This document shows positions 33,670-40,878 of a DNA stretch of 64,000 bases, piece by piece. The notes beneath the pieces are model-generated. The model was not told where the DNA came from. It did not search any database and saw only the letters and a list, made by a program, of their open reading frames with translations. Numbering within the stretch: position 1 is the stretch's first letter; each line of letters starts with the position of its first letter. Origin of the DNA: Paenibacillus_G sp049942825 (GTDB taxonomy: Bacteria; Bacillota; Bacilli; Paenibacillales; NBRC-103111); contig NZ_CP187970.1 in the NCBI RefSeq assembly GCF_049942825.1, forward strand, positions 806,001 through 870,000, read 5' to 3'. Position numbers and translations under genes: made by a program.

Positions 33670-33987
33670 TTGGAGGTAACTTCAGAAGGCTTTAGCTTTA
33701 TTGATAATAACGGTAAGGAATCATCGGTGGATTTTAAGGAATGTAATGAAAACTGGGTCAGCTACAACAAACGAAAGAACAATTGGTCGGATGTAGAAGC
33801 CCAGGAGTTTCGCGTTCAAAGCAAGTGTGTCGGTCAACGTGACATCTGTGCAAAGCCTTGCTGCTTTACATTTTTCACCAAGCCCTTCACCAAGATTGAA
33901 TTCACCAGTTTAAATGCTGAACGCAAGTTCAGGGATTTTCAGACAAAAATAATTGAGGTAGGTTGGACCACATTTGATTTGAGTTAA
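33670..33987 (+). CDS. Small soluble protein of unknown function
   Basis: 105 residues from TTG. A CTG at 33661 (giving LRILEVTSEGFSF) has GGAGGGG 6 bases upstream and may be the true, unusual start. The centre has four cysteines (SKCVGQRDICAKPCCF). The end (KIIEVGWTTFDLS) is followed at once by repeat R6. No family recognised. Confidence 0.55.
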   Translation: MEVTSEGFSFIDNNGKESSVDFKECNENWVSYNKRKNNWSDVEAQEFRVQSKCVGQRDICAKPCCFTFFTKPFTKIEFTSLNAERKFRDFQTKIIEVGWTTFDLS

Positions 33988-34054
33988 TTGAACTATCTGG
34001 GAACGTTAGTTCAAAGCCATCCAGGAGCAGTTTGCCACCGCGGCAGCTGCTCCT
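33988..34054 (+). repeat. Palindromic cassette repeat R6 (best-formed copy)
   Basis: TTGAACTATCTGGGAACG-TTAGTTCAA (8-9 bp arms), 8 bases, then AGGAGCAG-TTTGCCACCGCGGCAG-CTGCTCCT. The two-hairpin form defines the family. Starts right after the stop codon of the gene upstream. Confidence 0.75.
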
Positions 34055-34101
34055 TCTGCATTGTGTGTTAAGATATGGATTAATGAGGTGATTTACAAGA
34101 G

Positions 34102-34326
34102 GTGAAGTTCTTGTCCACGTTTGAAATTGGGAGATTTATTATTTATTTCTTACTGGTAATGCTGGTTCTAACAGCAAGAAGCTTTTTTCATGGGCTAATA
34201 GACCTTATATTAAGCAAGGGCAAAAATAAGGTTTTAATTTACTTTGATAAGAAATTAATGATTTTTAAAGTTATACTTGCAACTGTCGTTAGTGTATTGG
34301 TTACCCTGTTCGGGTTAAATCTATAA
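34102..34326 (+). CDS. Small two-helix membrane protein
   Basis: 74 residues. Helices at 9-26 (GRFIIYFLLVMLVLTARSFF) and 52-72 (MIFKVILATVVSVLVTLFGL), joined by a basic loop (SKGKNKVLIYFDKK). GTG start preceded by AGGTGAT at 11 bases and by a closer AGAG. Last gene of the repeat-linked array. Holin- or immunity-like in shape; nothing more can be said. Confidence 0.6.
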   Translation: MKFLSTFEIGRFIIYFLLVMLVLTARSFFHGLIDLILSKGKNKVLIYFDKKLMIFKVILATVVSVLVTLFGLNL

Positions 34327-34338
34327 AAACTTTCTGAC

Positions 34339-34366
34339 ATTACGCTATCTGGAGACGTTAGTTGAA
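34339..34366 (+). repeat. Palindromic cassette repeat R7
   Basis: ATTACGCTATCTGGAGACG-TTAGTTGAA; a half-size copy lying 7 bases before yuiH-end repeat D. Confidence 0.6.
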
Positions 34367-34372
34367 TAAGAC

Positions 34373-34462
34373 ATATGGTGAAGCACCGCGGCATACAGTT
34401 AATGGTTACTTTTCATCACGTATGGTGACCCGTGGCTCGAACAGAGGTACGATTTTGATTAA
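34373..34462 (+). repeat. Repeat copy D: yuiH-like 3' end, core identical to the gene
   Basis: The last 33 bases (34430-34462) are identical to 19089-19121 and would encode PWLEQRYDFD plus stop. The upstream part (ATATGGTGAAGCACCGCGG, GGTTACTTTTCATCACGTAT) follows copies B and E. Confidence 0.85.
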
Positions 34463-34473
34463 GACGAAACGAA

Positions 34474-34502
34474 AAGGGGGGCATCAATAATGTCCCCTTA
34501 TT
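34474..34502 (+). terminator. Hairpin after repeat copy D
   Basis: AAGGGG pairs with CCCCTT across a 12-base loop, followed by ATTCATTT. As with copies A-C, a terminator follows the gene-end repeat. Confidence 0.65.
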
Positions 34503-34565
34503 CATTTGCACACCCTGTTACAAATATGGTATCGCCTGGGAGACATTTTGCTGCGCTGCAACAGT

Positions 34566-34602
34566 AAAAAAGGAGCTGCCGATTTTCTCAGCAACTCCTA
34601 CA
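34566..34602 (-). terminator. Terminator of the B-lectin gene
   Basis: On the minus strand GGAGTTGCTG pairs with CGGCAGCTCC and is followed by TTTTTTAC. Confidence 0.8.
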
Positions 34603-34618
34603 GCAGGCTATAATCTTA

Positions 34619-35083
34619 TTACTTGTAAGTATCCGTAGCCCAAACAGGATACCAGCCTTTATTCGGATCTTTCGTGTTATAAAGCACCAAATTTCCGTCA
34701 TCTTGAACTATGAGCTGATCGCCTTTAAGGTTGGCTGGAGGATTTCCTTGATAATGGATATTGGCGTAGGCTTGATTATCCGACTGCCAGATATAGAGAC
34801 TTCCCCAACGAGACGAGACTTTACCATCCGGAGAAATTTCCAGCCCTTGATGTAAACTACCTGTCCTACCTACCCACAATGTTTTACGCTCGACAGTATC
34901 ATATAATTCTACATTTTCTACTACAAACATAAGTAAGTATCTTCCATTACTCGACTTTAAATATTCGTTTCGCCATAAGAATTCACCTTCTCTGAGTACA
35001 TTTTCACCGTGCTTCGCAAAACTAGAAGTACTAAAAGAAAATAACATACATAGAACTGCAAATGAGACTACCAACTTTTTCAT
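34619..35083 (-). CDS. Secreted B-type (monocot-mannose-binding-like) lectin protein
   Basis: 154 residues. Signal peptide 1-24 (KKLVVSFAVLCMLFSF, cleavage after SSFA). The mature part is a single bulb-type lectin domain. The mannose-site motif QxDxNxVxY is seen intact once as VQDDGNLVLY near 130; earlier repeats (ISPDGKVSSRWGSLYIWQSD) are degenerate. Such domains occur in lectin-like bacteriocins and wall-binding proteins. It is the only gene between yuiH-end copies D and E, oriented against them. Confidence 0.8.
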   Translation of the reverse strand: MKKLVVSFAVLCMLFSFSTSSFAKHGENVLREGEFLWRNEYLKSSNGRYLLMFVVENVELYDTVERKTLWVGRTGSLHQGLEISPDGKVSSRWGSLYIWQSDNQAYANIHYQGNPPANLKGDQLIVQDDGNLVLYNTKDPNKGWYPVWATDTYK

Positions 35084-35229
35084 AGTTTACCTCCGTTTTT
35101 AGATGCTTTATGTGACAATTTAAAGTATACAATCCTATAATAAGGAATGGAAACATAAAACGGTAAATTAATAATAATTTAACTAAAGTAATAAGATAAA
35201 ATGGTAGGGCTAGTTCAGAATTCAGACAC

Positions 35230-35319
35230 ATATGGTGAAGTGCCGCGGCAACAATTCATAATGGTTACTTTTTCATCTCACTGGGACCGTGGCTCGAACA
35301 GAGGTACGATTTTGACTAG
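35230..35319 (+). repeat. Repeat copy E: yuiH-like 3' end
   Basis: The final 33 bases differ from copy A only in the last codons (GACTAG instead of GATTAA). They encode PWLEQRYDFD plus stop. The preceding block ATATGGTGAAGTGCCGCGG matches D. Right-hand boundary of the repeat-marked region. Confidence 0.8.
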
Positions 35320-35579
35320 GCGTATTACTGCACACGTCCCATTCGATCACCACGAAGAATCGCTTACGTGCGGTGCTCTTCATGGTTTTTTTATTTTAAG
35401 CAGACGGACAGATAATTGTAGTAAAATAAGGTAAATAACCCGGAGAGTGGGTTTCAAAGAGAGGAATTGACTCACTGAATTAAAGCATAGCTTAGCTTAT
35501 CAATAAGTTAACGGTGATGGCAGTTGATGAACATGCATGGCTTCATATCGATCGTGAAGAAGGAGGGTGGCGAGGGCGA
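35320..35579. other. Intergenic region after the last yuiH-end repeat
   Basis: A weak hairpin (GCACACGT with ACGTGCGGTGC) precedes TTTTTTTATTTT at about 35389-35397, the usual hairpin behind the repeat. TTGACT at 35468 could be a -35 box for the following regulator, but no good -10 is seen. Confidence 0.4.
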
Positions 35580-36413
35580 ATGGCTCTGGGAAGCGAAAAA
35601 CCCAAAATACTCGGCGACTTTTTGAAATCCCGCCGGGAACGGATTAAACCGGAGCATGTCGACATAGTCGGCCGCTTCGGAAGAAGGAGAACGCCAGGAC
35701 TGCGCAGGGAGGAAGTAGCTCATCTTGCGGGAGTCAGCATCACCTGGTATACCTGGCTGGAACAAGGCAGAGTCACCACGACCTCCAGGGAAGTGCTCGA
35801 AAGTATCGGAAGAGCCCTGCAGTTGTCTCCGGAGGAGCAGCTTCATTTGCTCCGCTTGGCAAACTACGGCGGGGAAGAGGAATCCCGCCCGCAAGCTGAG
35901 GAAATGAACCCCGTGCTTCAGAGCATTATCGACCAACTGCACTATCCGGCCATTATCGCCAACGAGCGAACCGAAGTGCTGGCGTTCAATCGGCTGGCTT
36001 CCGAGATTATTGTGAACTTCCATGCGGTTCCCGCTGCCAAGCGCGTGATGACCCGGCTGGTCTTTATGGACCCCAGCCTGCGGAAGCGGCTGGCCAATTG
36101 GAAAGAGTTTGCCGATTATACGCTGGGGGTATTTCGCTCGAATTTTGACCAAAAAGTCGGCGATCCTTGGTTCGAGCGGTTCGCAAGGGAGATGTGTCAG
36201 GAAAGCGAAGAGTTTCTGACCCAATGGCGTATGTACGATGTTCAGCGGAAGAAAGCCATACTTTATACGTTGGACCACCCCAGCGCAGGCCGGTTATGTT
36301 TTGAATTGATCTCCTTTTCTCATCTGAACGGGAATCCCAACGTCCACTGCTGTATATTCACTCCCATCCCAGGCACCGATACAGAGAGGAAGTTAGCCGC
36401 TATCGGTCAATAA
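35580..36413 (+). CDS. XRE helix-turn-helix regulator with MmyB-like ligand domain
   Basis: 277 residues. N-terminal HTH: RRTPGLRREEVAHLAGVSIT, then WYTWLEQGRVTTTSREVLES. The C-terminal two thirds is an MmyB/PAS-like ligand-binding domain (PAIIANERTEVLAFNRLASE, later LDHPSAGRLCFELISFSHLN). This family commonly represses or activates an adjacent short-chain or quinone reductase, and a quinone-oxidoreductase gene follows in the same direction. ATG at 35580 is the first that leaves AGGAGG upstream, although the spacing of 13 is long. Confidence 0.88.
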   Translation: MALGSEKPKILGDFLKSRRERIKPEHVDIVGRFGRRRTPGLRREEVAHLAGVSITWYTWLEQGRVTTTSREVLESIGRALQLSPEEQLHLLRLANYGGEEESRPQAEEMNPVLQSIIDQLHYPAIIANERTEVLAFNRLASEIIVNFHAVPAAKRVMTRLVFMDPSLRKRLANWKEFADYTLGVFRSNFDQKVGDPWFERFAREMCQESEEFLTQWRMYDVQRKKAILYTLDHPSAGRLCFELISFSHLNGNPNVHCCIFTPIPGTDTERKLAAIGQ

Positions 36414-36518
36414 GCCTGTTAGTCCGAATACCTGTATAACGGCAAACAGGATGCCTCCTTGGCTGATGAATATAATGAACTCATTACCGAGTTCATGAAG
36501 TTCAAGGAGGAAACGAAG

Positions 36519-37508
36519 ATGAGAGCGATGATGATCGATCGACCGGGAGGGCCTGCGAATTTGCAGCTGAGGGAGAAGCCGGATCTGCAGCCGGCTCCCG
36601 GTATGCTTACCATTGACGTGGCATATGCCGGAGTAGGTTATTTTGAAGTGCTGCTGAGCCGAGGTGCATTCAGTTCCGTCTTTCCGATGCCGCTTACTCC
36701 GGGCTTGGAAGTGTCGGGGTATGTGCGTGCCATCGGGGAAGGCGTAGAGGGATTCCACGTGGGGCAGCCCGTTGCTTCGATGACGCTGCATGACCTTAAC
36801 GGCTTTGCGTCCATGGCGAATGTGCGCCCGGATTTGACGGTTCCTCTTGATGGATTGGGAGCCGACCTGGACTTAGCGACAGCGGCAGCCTCCATTGTCA
36901 ATCTCACCACCGCTTATCTGGCCATCAAAGAAGTCTATAGAATGAGAACGGGTGACACTGTGCTCGTTCATGCGGCGGCCGGCGGGCTCGGCAGCTTTCT
37001 GGGGCAAATGGCCAAACGTCTGGGAGCCGGCACGGTACTCGGAACCGTCGGAAGCGCCGGGAAAACGAAGCTGGCCGAATCCCTCGGATACGACGAACTC
37101 TTTGTCCGAACTGATTTTGTAGAGCAAACCCTTCGGGCAACCGGCCAAAAGGGCGTTCATGCCGTGTTTGACCCCGTTGGAGGCCAGCTGCGCAAACAAA
37201 GCTTAGAGGTTCTTCGTCCGTTGGGGAGGCTGGTGGTAGTAGGAAACGCGAGTGGAGAAGAAGATATTCCACATTCGTTTAATCAAATCTGGTTTTCCAA
37301 TCATCAGTTCGCAGGCTTTACCTTGGGCGGATACAGTGACAGCAATCCGGTGGAGACCGGAACAGCGGCGCGGGAAGCGTTAGGGATGCTGGCACGCAAA
37401 GAAATCCATGCGGAGATTCAAGGCGTGTACCCCTTGGAGAATGCGGCAGAAGCACTTTCTCTCTTGGAAGAGAGGAACACGGTAGGAAAGCTGGTTTTGA
37501 AAATCTAA
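36519..37508 (+). CDS. Quinone-oxidoreductase-type MDR
   Basis: 329 residues. Zinc-less MDR: MLTIDVAYAGVGYFEVLLSR replaces the usual VNxxD motif, PGLEVSGYVRAIGEGVEGFH follows, and the NADPH loop is VLVHAAAGGLGSFLGQMAKR. Related to QorA-type reductases. AAGGAGG sits 8 bases before the ATG. Likely target of the upstream MmyB-like regulator. Confidence 0.9.
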   Translation: MRAMMIDRPGGPANLQLREKPDLQPAPGMLTIDVAYAGVGYFEVLLSRGAFSSVFPMPLTPGLEVSGYVRAIGEGVEGFHVGQPVASMTLHDLNGFASMANVRPDLTVPLDGLGADLDLATAAASIVNLTTAYLAIKEVYRMRTGDTVLVHAAAGGLGSFLGQMAKRLGAGTVLGTVGSAGKTKLAESLGYDELFVRTDFVEQTLRATGQKGVHAVFDPVGGQLRKQSLEVLRPLGRLVVVGNASGEEDIPHSFNQIWFSNHQFAGFTLGGYSDSNPVETGTAAREALGMLARKEIHAEIQGVYPLENAAEALSLLEERNTVGKLVLKI

Positions 37509-37526
37509 GAGAGCTTAGTCCATTAG

Positions 37527-37577
37527 AAACGGGGAGTTGGCCGCTGTAAGTTGACAGGGGCTGCTCCCTGTTTCGCA
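37527..37577 (+). terminator. Weak hairpin after the quinone-oxidoreductase gene
   Basis: GAAACGGGGAG and CTCCCTGTTTC are complementary apart from one mismatch, with a 28-base loop and no T-run. Terminator role uncertain. Confidence 0.4.
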
Positions 37578-37693
37578 TGGATGGAACGGCACAGCTGGTG
37601 GCGATGATGAAGTCTGACGGCAAGACGGGTGACGTCGATGGCTCGATTCATGGCATGAACGCAGCTGCGCTTGTGACAGCGGAGACAGAGGGG

Positions 37694-37722
37694 TTGACTT
37701 TGGTTTGATATCAAACTATAAT
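37694..37722 (+). promoter_or_regulatory. Sigma-A promoter of marR with operator in the spacer
   Basis: TTGACT, a 17-nt spacer and TATAAT. The spacer holds the perfect palindrome GTTTGATATCAAAC (37703-37716). The expected start point (about 7 bases after the -10) falls on the A of the marR ATG at 37729. Confidence 0.85.
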
Positions 37723-37728
37723 GAGGCT

Positions 37729-38151
37729 ATGGAAACCAGAGATGCTATTTCACTAATCTCCAAAATCAGGGATAAAGTCAATCGGTTTATCGGATCCGAG
37801 ATGATGAAGCATGGGGTAGACGGAGTGGGCACCTCACATGGCGATATCATCTATGCGCTGTTTCATCATCCCAGACTGACGATGGCGGACATTTCTAAAC
37901 GAATTGCGAAGGATAAATCGACAGTCACGGCATTGGTTGACAAGCTCGTCCGGCTTGGATATGTGTCCAAGGAAAGGGATCGAGAGGATACGAGGGTAGT
38001 TTATGTGACGTTAACCCGCAAGGGAAGTGAATTGAAGCCGGTCTTTGAATCGATTTCGAAAGCAATGCTGGACGTGTTTTATTCGAACATCTCGGAACAA
38101 GAAAAAGAGGTTCTCCGCACGCTGTTACTAAAGGTGTATAACAACTTTTAA
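37729..38151 (+). CDS. MarR-family repressor
   Basis: 140 residues. Winged helix: GTSHGDIIYALFHHPRLTMA, ISKRIAKDKSTVTALVDKLV, and the wing with the conserved DxR (KERDREDTRVVYVTLTRKG). The TTG further upstream lies within the promoter, so the ATG at 37729 is used. No ribosome site precedes it, in keeping with a leaderless message. The same palindrome TTTGATATCAAA lies before this gene and before the hydrolase gene, so it probably represses both. Confidence 0.9.
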   Translation: METRDAISLISKIRDKVNRFIGSEMMKHGVDGVGTSHGDIIYALFHHPRLTMADISKRIAKDKSTVTALVDKLVRLGYVSKERDREDTRVVYVTLTRKGSELKPVFESISKAMLDVFYSNISEQEKEVLRTLLLKVYNNF

Positions 38152-38169
38152 TTTTTTTTGCATAAATGG

Positions 38170-38181
38170 TTTGATATCAAA
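38170..38181. promoter_or_regulatory. Second MarR-type operator, before the hydrolase gene
   Basis: TTTGATATCAAA, identical to the core of the palindrome in the marR promoter, 23 bases ahead of the hydrolase start. Confidence 0.75.
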
Positions 38182-38204
38182 TTATTTGGCGGGAGGAATT
38201 CAGC

Positions 38205-39050
38205 GTGAAGGATTTTACGAAAGATTTGCCCGATCATACGGTGAAATATATAGGGGACAATGATTTGTTCCTTGAGATCTTCGAGGGGGAAAGCCTTCCG
38301 GCAGCAGCTGAGAAGCGGCCTCCACTGCTTTTTGTACACGGTGCCTACACAGGAAGCTGGATGTGGAGCAAATACATTCCCCACTTTGTCAGTGAAGGGT
38401 GGACATGCTATGTCATGAACCTCAGAAGCCACTACAAAAGCAGGCTGATGGATATGACGAAGATTACCTTCGAGGATTATCTGGAGGATCTGAAAGAGGT
38501 CACCAACGTATGCGGTGTTCCGCCGATTCTGATCGGATTCAGTATGGGAGGGATCCTGAGCCAAAAGTGGGCTGAAACCGCCGAAATCGCCGGGTTGGTG
38601 CTGATCGATTCGGTCATCAGCAGAGAAGTTCATGAGGCTGTACCCTATATGGAATTAGACCAGACCACACCTGGGATCATCCTGCCTGCACCGGCCCGCG
38701 AGGAGCTTTCAAGCTTGGATGAAACAGTGGAAGACATTGCATTTCAGAGGAAATACTTGGCGATGGAGTCATCCAAGGCATTTTGCACTTTTTCTTTTTC
38801 TAGGGAAACCAGGGGGATATCCATAGACAGCAGCTCGATTACCTGCCCGTGCCTGGTGATCAAAGCGGTAAACAGTGAAGAGGACGAACGCCGGGGCAGG
38901 GTGGCAGCGGAGCACCTCCGGGCTGAATATAAAGGGCTGTGGAACACGACGCATACCGGCGTGCTTGTAGGGCAGAGATATAAGGAAGCAGTTGATACCA
39001 TCCTGGATTGGTTAAAGGGACTTCAGAGGCCGGAGGAGCCTGCCCTTTAA
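38205..39050 (+). CDS. Alpha/beta hydrolase
   Basis: 281 residues. Oxyanion-region motif LLFVHGAYTGSWMWSKYIPH, nucleophile elbow GFSMGG (Ser near 112), and a likely catalytic His in WNTTHTGVLVGQRYK. The acid may be Asp/Glu near 222-225 (NSEEDE). Esterase or lipase-like, cytoplasmic. GTG start 7 bases after GGGAGG. Under the control of MarR by operator position; MarR-hydrolase pairs often handle aromatic or electrophilic compounds. Confidence 0.88.
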   Translation: MKDFTKDLPDHTVKYIGDNDLFLEIFEGESLPAAAEKRPPLLFVHGAYTGSWMWSKYIPHFVSEGWTCYVMNLRSHYKSRLMDMTKITFEDYLEDLKEVTNVCGVPPILIGFSMGGILSQKWAETAEIAGLVLIDSVISREVHEAVPYMELDQTTPGIILPAPAREELSSLDETVEDIAFQRKYLAMESSKAFCTFSFSRETRGISIDSSSITCPCLVIKAVNSEEDERRGRVAAEHLRAEYKGLWNTTHTGVLVGQRYKEAVDTILDWLKGLQRPEEPAL

Positions 39051-39104
39051 TCCGAACGCGAACCGCCCTGAATGGTCAGCGCCGCCTTTTTGTCCATGCC
39101 TAAA

Positions 39105-39118
39105 AGGACATATGTCCT
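39105..39118. promoter_or_regulatory. Palindromic operator before the DUF606/Crp operon
   Basis: AGGACATATGTCCT is a perfect 14-bp palindrome 64 bases ahead of the first gene. A Crp/Fnr protein is encoded in the operon and may bind here; the sequence is not the classical Crp or Fnr box. Confidence 0.5.
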
Positions 39119-39181
39119 ACCTCTAGTGCAGGTGCAGCGTTTAATGTAGGTGGGGAGCGTGGAAGGAAGAGGAGGAAGACG

Positions 39182-39604
39182 ATGAAAGGCATCGTATTTG
39201 CGTGTCTGGCCGGGGCGTTCATCACCCTGCAGGGGGTGGCCAATGCGAGGATCGGCGGGGAGCTGGGCACGTGGCAGGCAGCCGCGCTGACCCAGGGCAC
39301 CGGCTTCATAGCGGCGGTGATGATTCTCCTGATGGTCAGGGACCGGTCGTGGAAGAACTTCAGGAAGGTGAAGCCGGTTTATTTGTTCGGAGGCGCCTTT
39401 GCGGCACTCGTGATTTTCAGCAATATCACTTCGATGAACAGCGTAGGCGCTACCTTGACGGTTTCCGGCGTGCTGATAGCCCAGATCAGCGTCACGTTTC
39501 TGATGGAGCGCAGGGGCTGGTTCGGACCGGACAAGCCTGAGATCAGGCTCTCCCATATCGCCGGCATCGGGATGATGATTCTGGGTGTAATCCTGCTGGC
39601 ATAG
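39182..39604 (+). CDS. DUF606/YdcZ-type small DMT transporter subunit 1
   Basis: 140 residues with four or five helices (start GIVFACLAGAFITLQGVANA, then AAALTQGTGFIAAVMILLMV, FGGAFAALVIFSN, ISHIAGIGMMILGVILLA-type end). It is the YdcZ half-size member of the drug/metabolite transporter superfamily; such proteins work as paired subunits, and the second is encoded downstream. AGGAGG lies 6 bases before the ATG. Substrate unknown. Confidence 0.85.
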   Translation: MKGIVFACLAGAFITLQGVANARIGGELGTWQAAALTQGTGFIAAVMILLMVRDRSWKNFRKVKPVYLFGGAFAALVIFSNITSMNSVGATLTVSGVLIAQISVTFLMERRGWFGPDKPEIRLSHIAGIGMMILGVILLA

Positions 39605-39618
39605 GAGGATATCAAGGC

Positions 39619-40323
39619 ATGAAAGAACTGCATGAGCGGGAAAAGCTGCAGGGCTACCTGGCCGAATTCAGGCTGGAGGAGGTCTTTCCGGCACCGCTCC
39701 ATGAGCATCTGGCCCTCTACCGATTTGAGCCCGGAGAGCCGATATGCTCTCAAGGGGAGAAGGCCGAGCATGTATTCGTGCTGGTTCACGGGAAGATCAA
39801 GGTCCATACCACTACCCTTGAGGGGAACACGCTGATTATCTCCTTCAAAACGCCGCTGGAGGTTATCGGGGATATTGAATATATCCGCGGCGGAGTGAAT
39901 ATGAACACGGTAACGGCTGTGACTCCGGTGGAGATGATCGGCGTCCGCCATCACTGGCTGCAGAAGTATGGGCAGGAAGTACCGCTGCTCCAATTTTTGC
40001 TTGAAATCATTACGAACAAATTCTATATGAAGTCCGTCACGATGAGCTTTAACCTGATGCATCCGGTGGAAGTCCGGCTGGCCAGCTACCTGCTGTCCGT
40101 CTCTTGCGGGAACGGCGATGCGGAGGGGCCTTATCCCGGGGAGCTCAGTGCCGAAAGCTTGAAGGATATAGCGGGCTTCATCGGCACCAGCTACCGGCAT
40201 CTTCATCGGGTGATTCAGCGGTTCTGTGCCGAGGGGCTTCTCGAACGCAGCCGGGGGACGCTGGTCGTCAAGGACAGGGCCGGGTTGAAAGCGGTCGCCG
40301 GTTCCAATATATATGAACCCTAG
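39619..40323 (+). CDS. Crp/Fnr-family regulator, YeiL-like
   Basis: 234 residues. Cyclic-nucleotide-binding fold at 20-140 (YRFEPGEPICSQGEKAEHVF, then VHGKIKVHTTTLEGNTLII). C-terminal Crp HTH (LKDIAGFIGTSYRHLHRVIQ). Single Cys in the N-terminal domain and no Fe-S ligands. Resembles YeiL-type regulators, which are often paired with DUF606 transporter genes. Lies 14 bp after the first and 12 bp before the second transporter gene. Confidence 0.88.
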   Translation: MKELHEREKLQGYLAEFRLEEVFPAPLHEHLALYRFEPGEPICSQGEKAEHVFVLVHGKIKVHTTTLEGNTLIISFKTPLEVIGDIEYIRGGVNMNTVTAVTPVEMIGVRHHWLQKYGQEVPLLQFLLEIITNKFYMKSVTMSFNLMHPVEVRLASYLLSVSCGNGDAEGPYPGELSAESLKDIAGFIGTSYRHLHRVIQRFCAEGLLERSRGTLVVKDRAGLKAVAGSNIYEP

Positions 40324-40335
40324 GGGGAGAATGTC

Positions 40336-40803
40336 ATGTTCATCGGCATCATTCTTGCACTCGCGGCGGGAGCGCTCGTCGGGGTGCAGAATATGTTCAA
40401 CAATAAAGTAAACCAAGCGTCAGGCGGCTGGTCAACTACGGCTCTGGTGCTCGGTATGGGCTTTGCCGCATCCCTTATCATGGGCCTTGTGTTCGAGGGG
40501 AAGGCACTCTTCACTGCACAGCCCATGCAAACCTGGTTCTGGTTCAGCGGCATCCTTGGCGTAGGGGTCGTTACCTGTCTGGTACAGGGGGTTAGACGCC
40601 TCGGAGCGACCTTGGCCACCGCTATTGCGATGGCCTCCCAGCTCATCTGCGCCTTATGGTGGGATTCGCTGGGCTGGTTCGGTTTGGAGCAGGTGCCTTT
40701 TACGCTGTCCAAAGGCCTCGGCGCCCTTTTGCTAATCGGCGGTGTCCTAGTATTCAAATTCGGCGGCGTCTCCAGAGCCAAAGAAACCTCCGAAGCGGTG
40801 TAA
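40336..40803 (+). CDS. DUF606/YdcZ-type small DMT transporter subunit 2
   Basis: 155 residues with about five helices: MFIGIILALAAGALVGVQNM, TALVLGMGFAASLIMGLVF, FWFSGILGVGVVTCLVQGV, TLATAIAMASQLICALWW, and LGALLLIGGVLVFKFGGV. Same family as the gene two positions upstream. The GxNxxxNxxxxxxxGG region at 15-30 is typical. GGGGAG precedes the ATG. Confidence 0.85.
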   Translation: MFIGIILALAAGALVGVQNMFNNKVNQASGGWSTTALVLGMGFAASLIMGLVFEGKALFTAQPMQTWFWFSGILGVGVVTCLVQGVRRLGATLATAIAMASQLICALWWDSLGWFGLEQVPFTLSKGLGALLLIGGVLVFKFGGVSRAKETSEAV

Positions 40804-40816
40804 GGGTCCCAAAACA

Positions 40817-40825
40817 TGGTATAAT
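40817..40825 (+). promoter_or_regulatory. Extended -10 promoter of the GNAT gene
   Basis: TGGTATAAT is an extended -10 box; no good -35 at 17 nt. It is placed 54 bases ahead of the GTG start. Confidence 0.5.
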
Positions 40826-40878
40826 GAGTACACCTATTACCCTTGGAGGAACAGACTCGCTACGGAGTTGATAGAACG

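Noticed and set aside
31812..34366. Possible CRISPR array
   Set aside because: Repeats are irregularly spaced by whole genes, are two-hairpin elements and vary in sequence.
19122..35320. A prophage or conjugative element
   Set aside because: No integrase, phage structural, relaxase or type IV secretion genes were seen in the AT-rich region.
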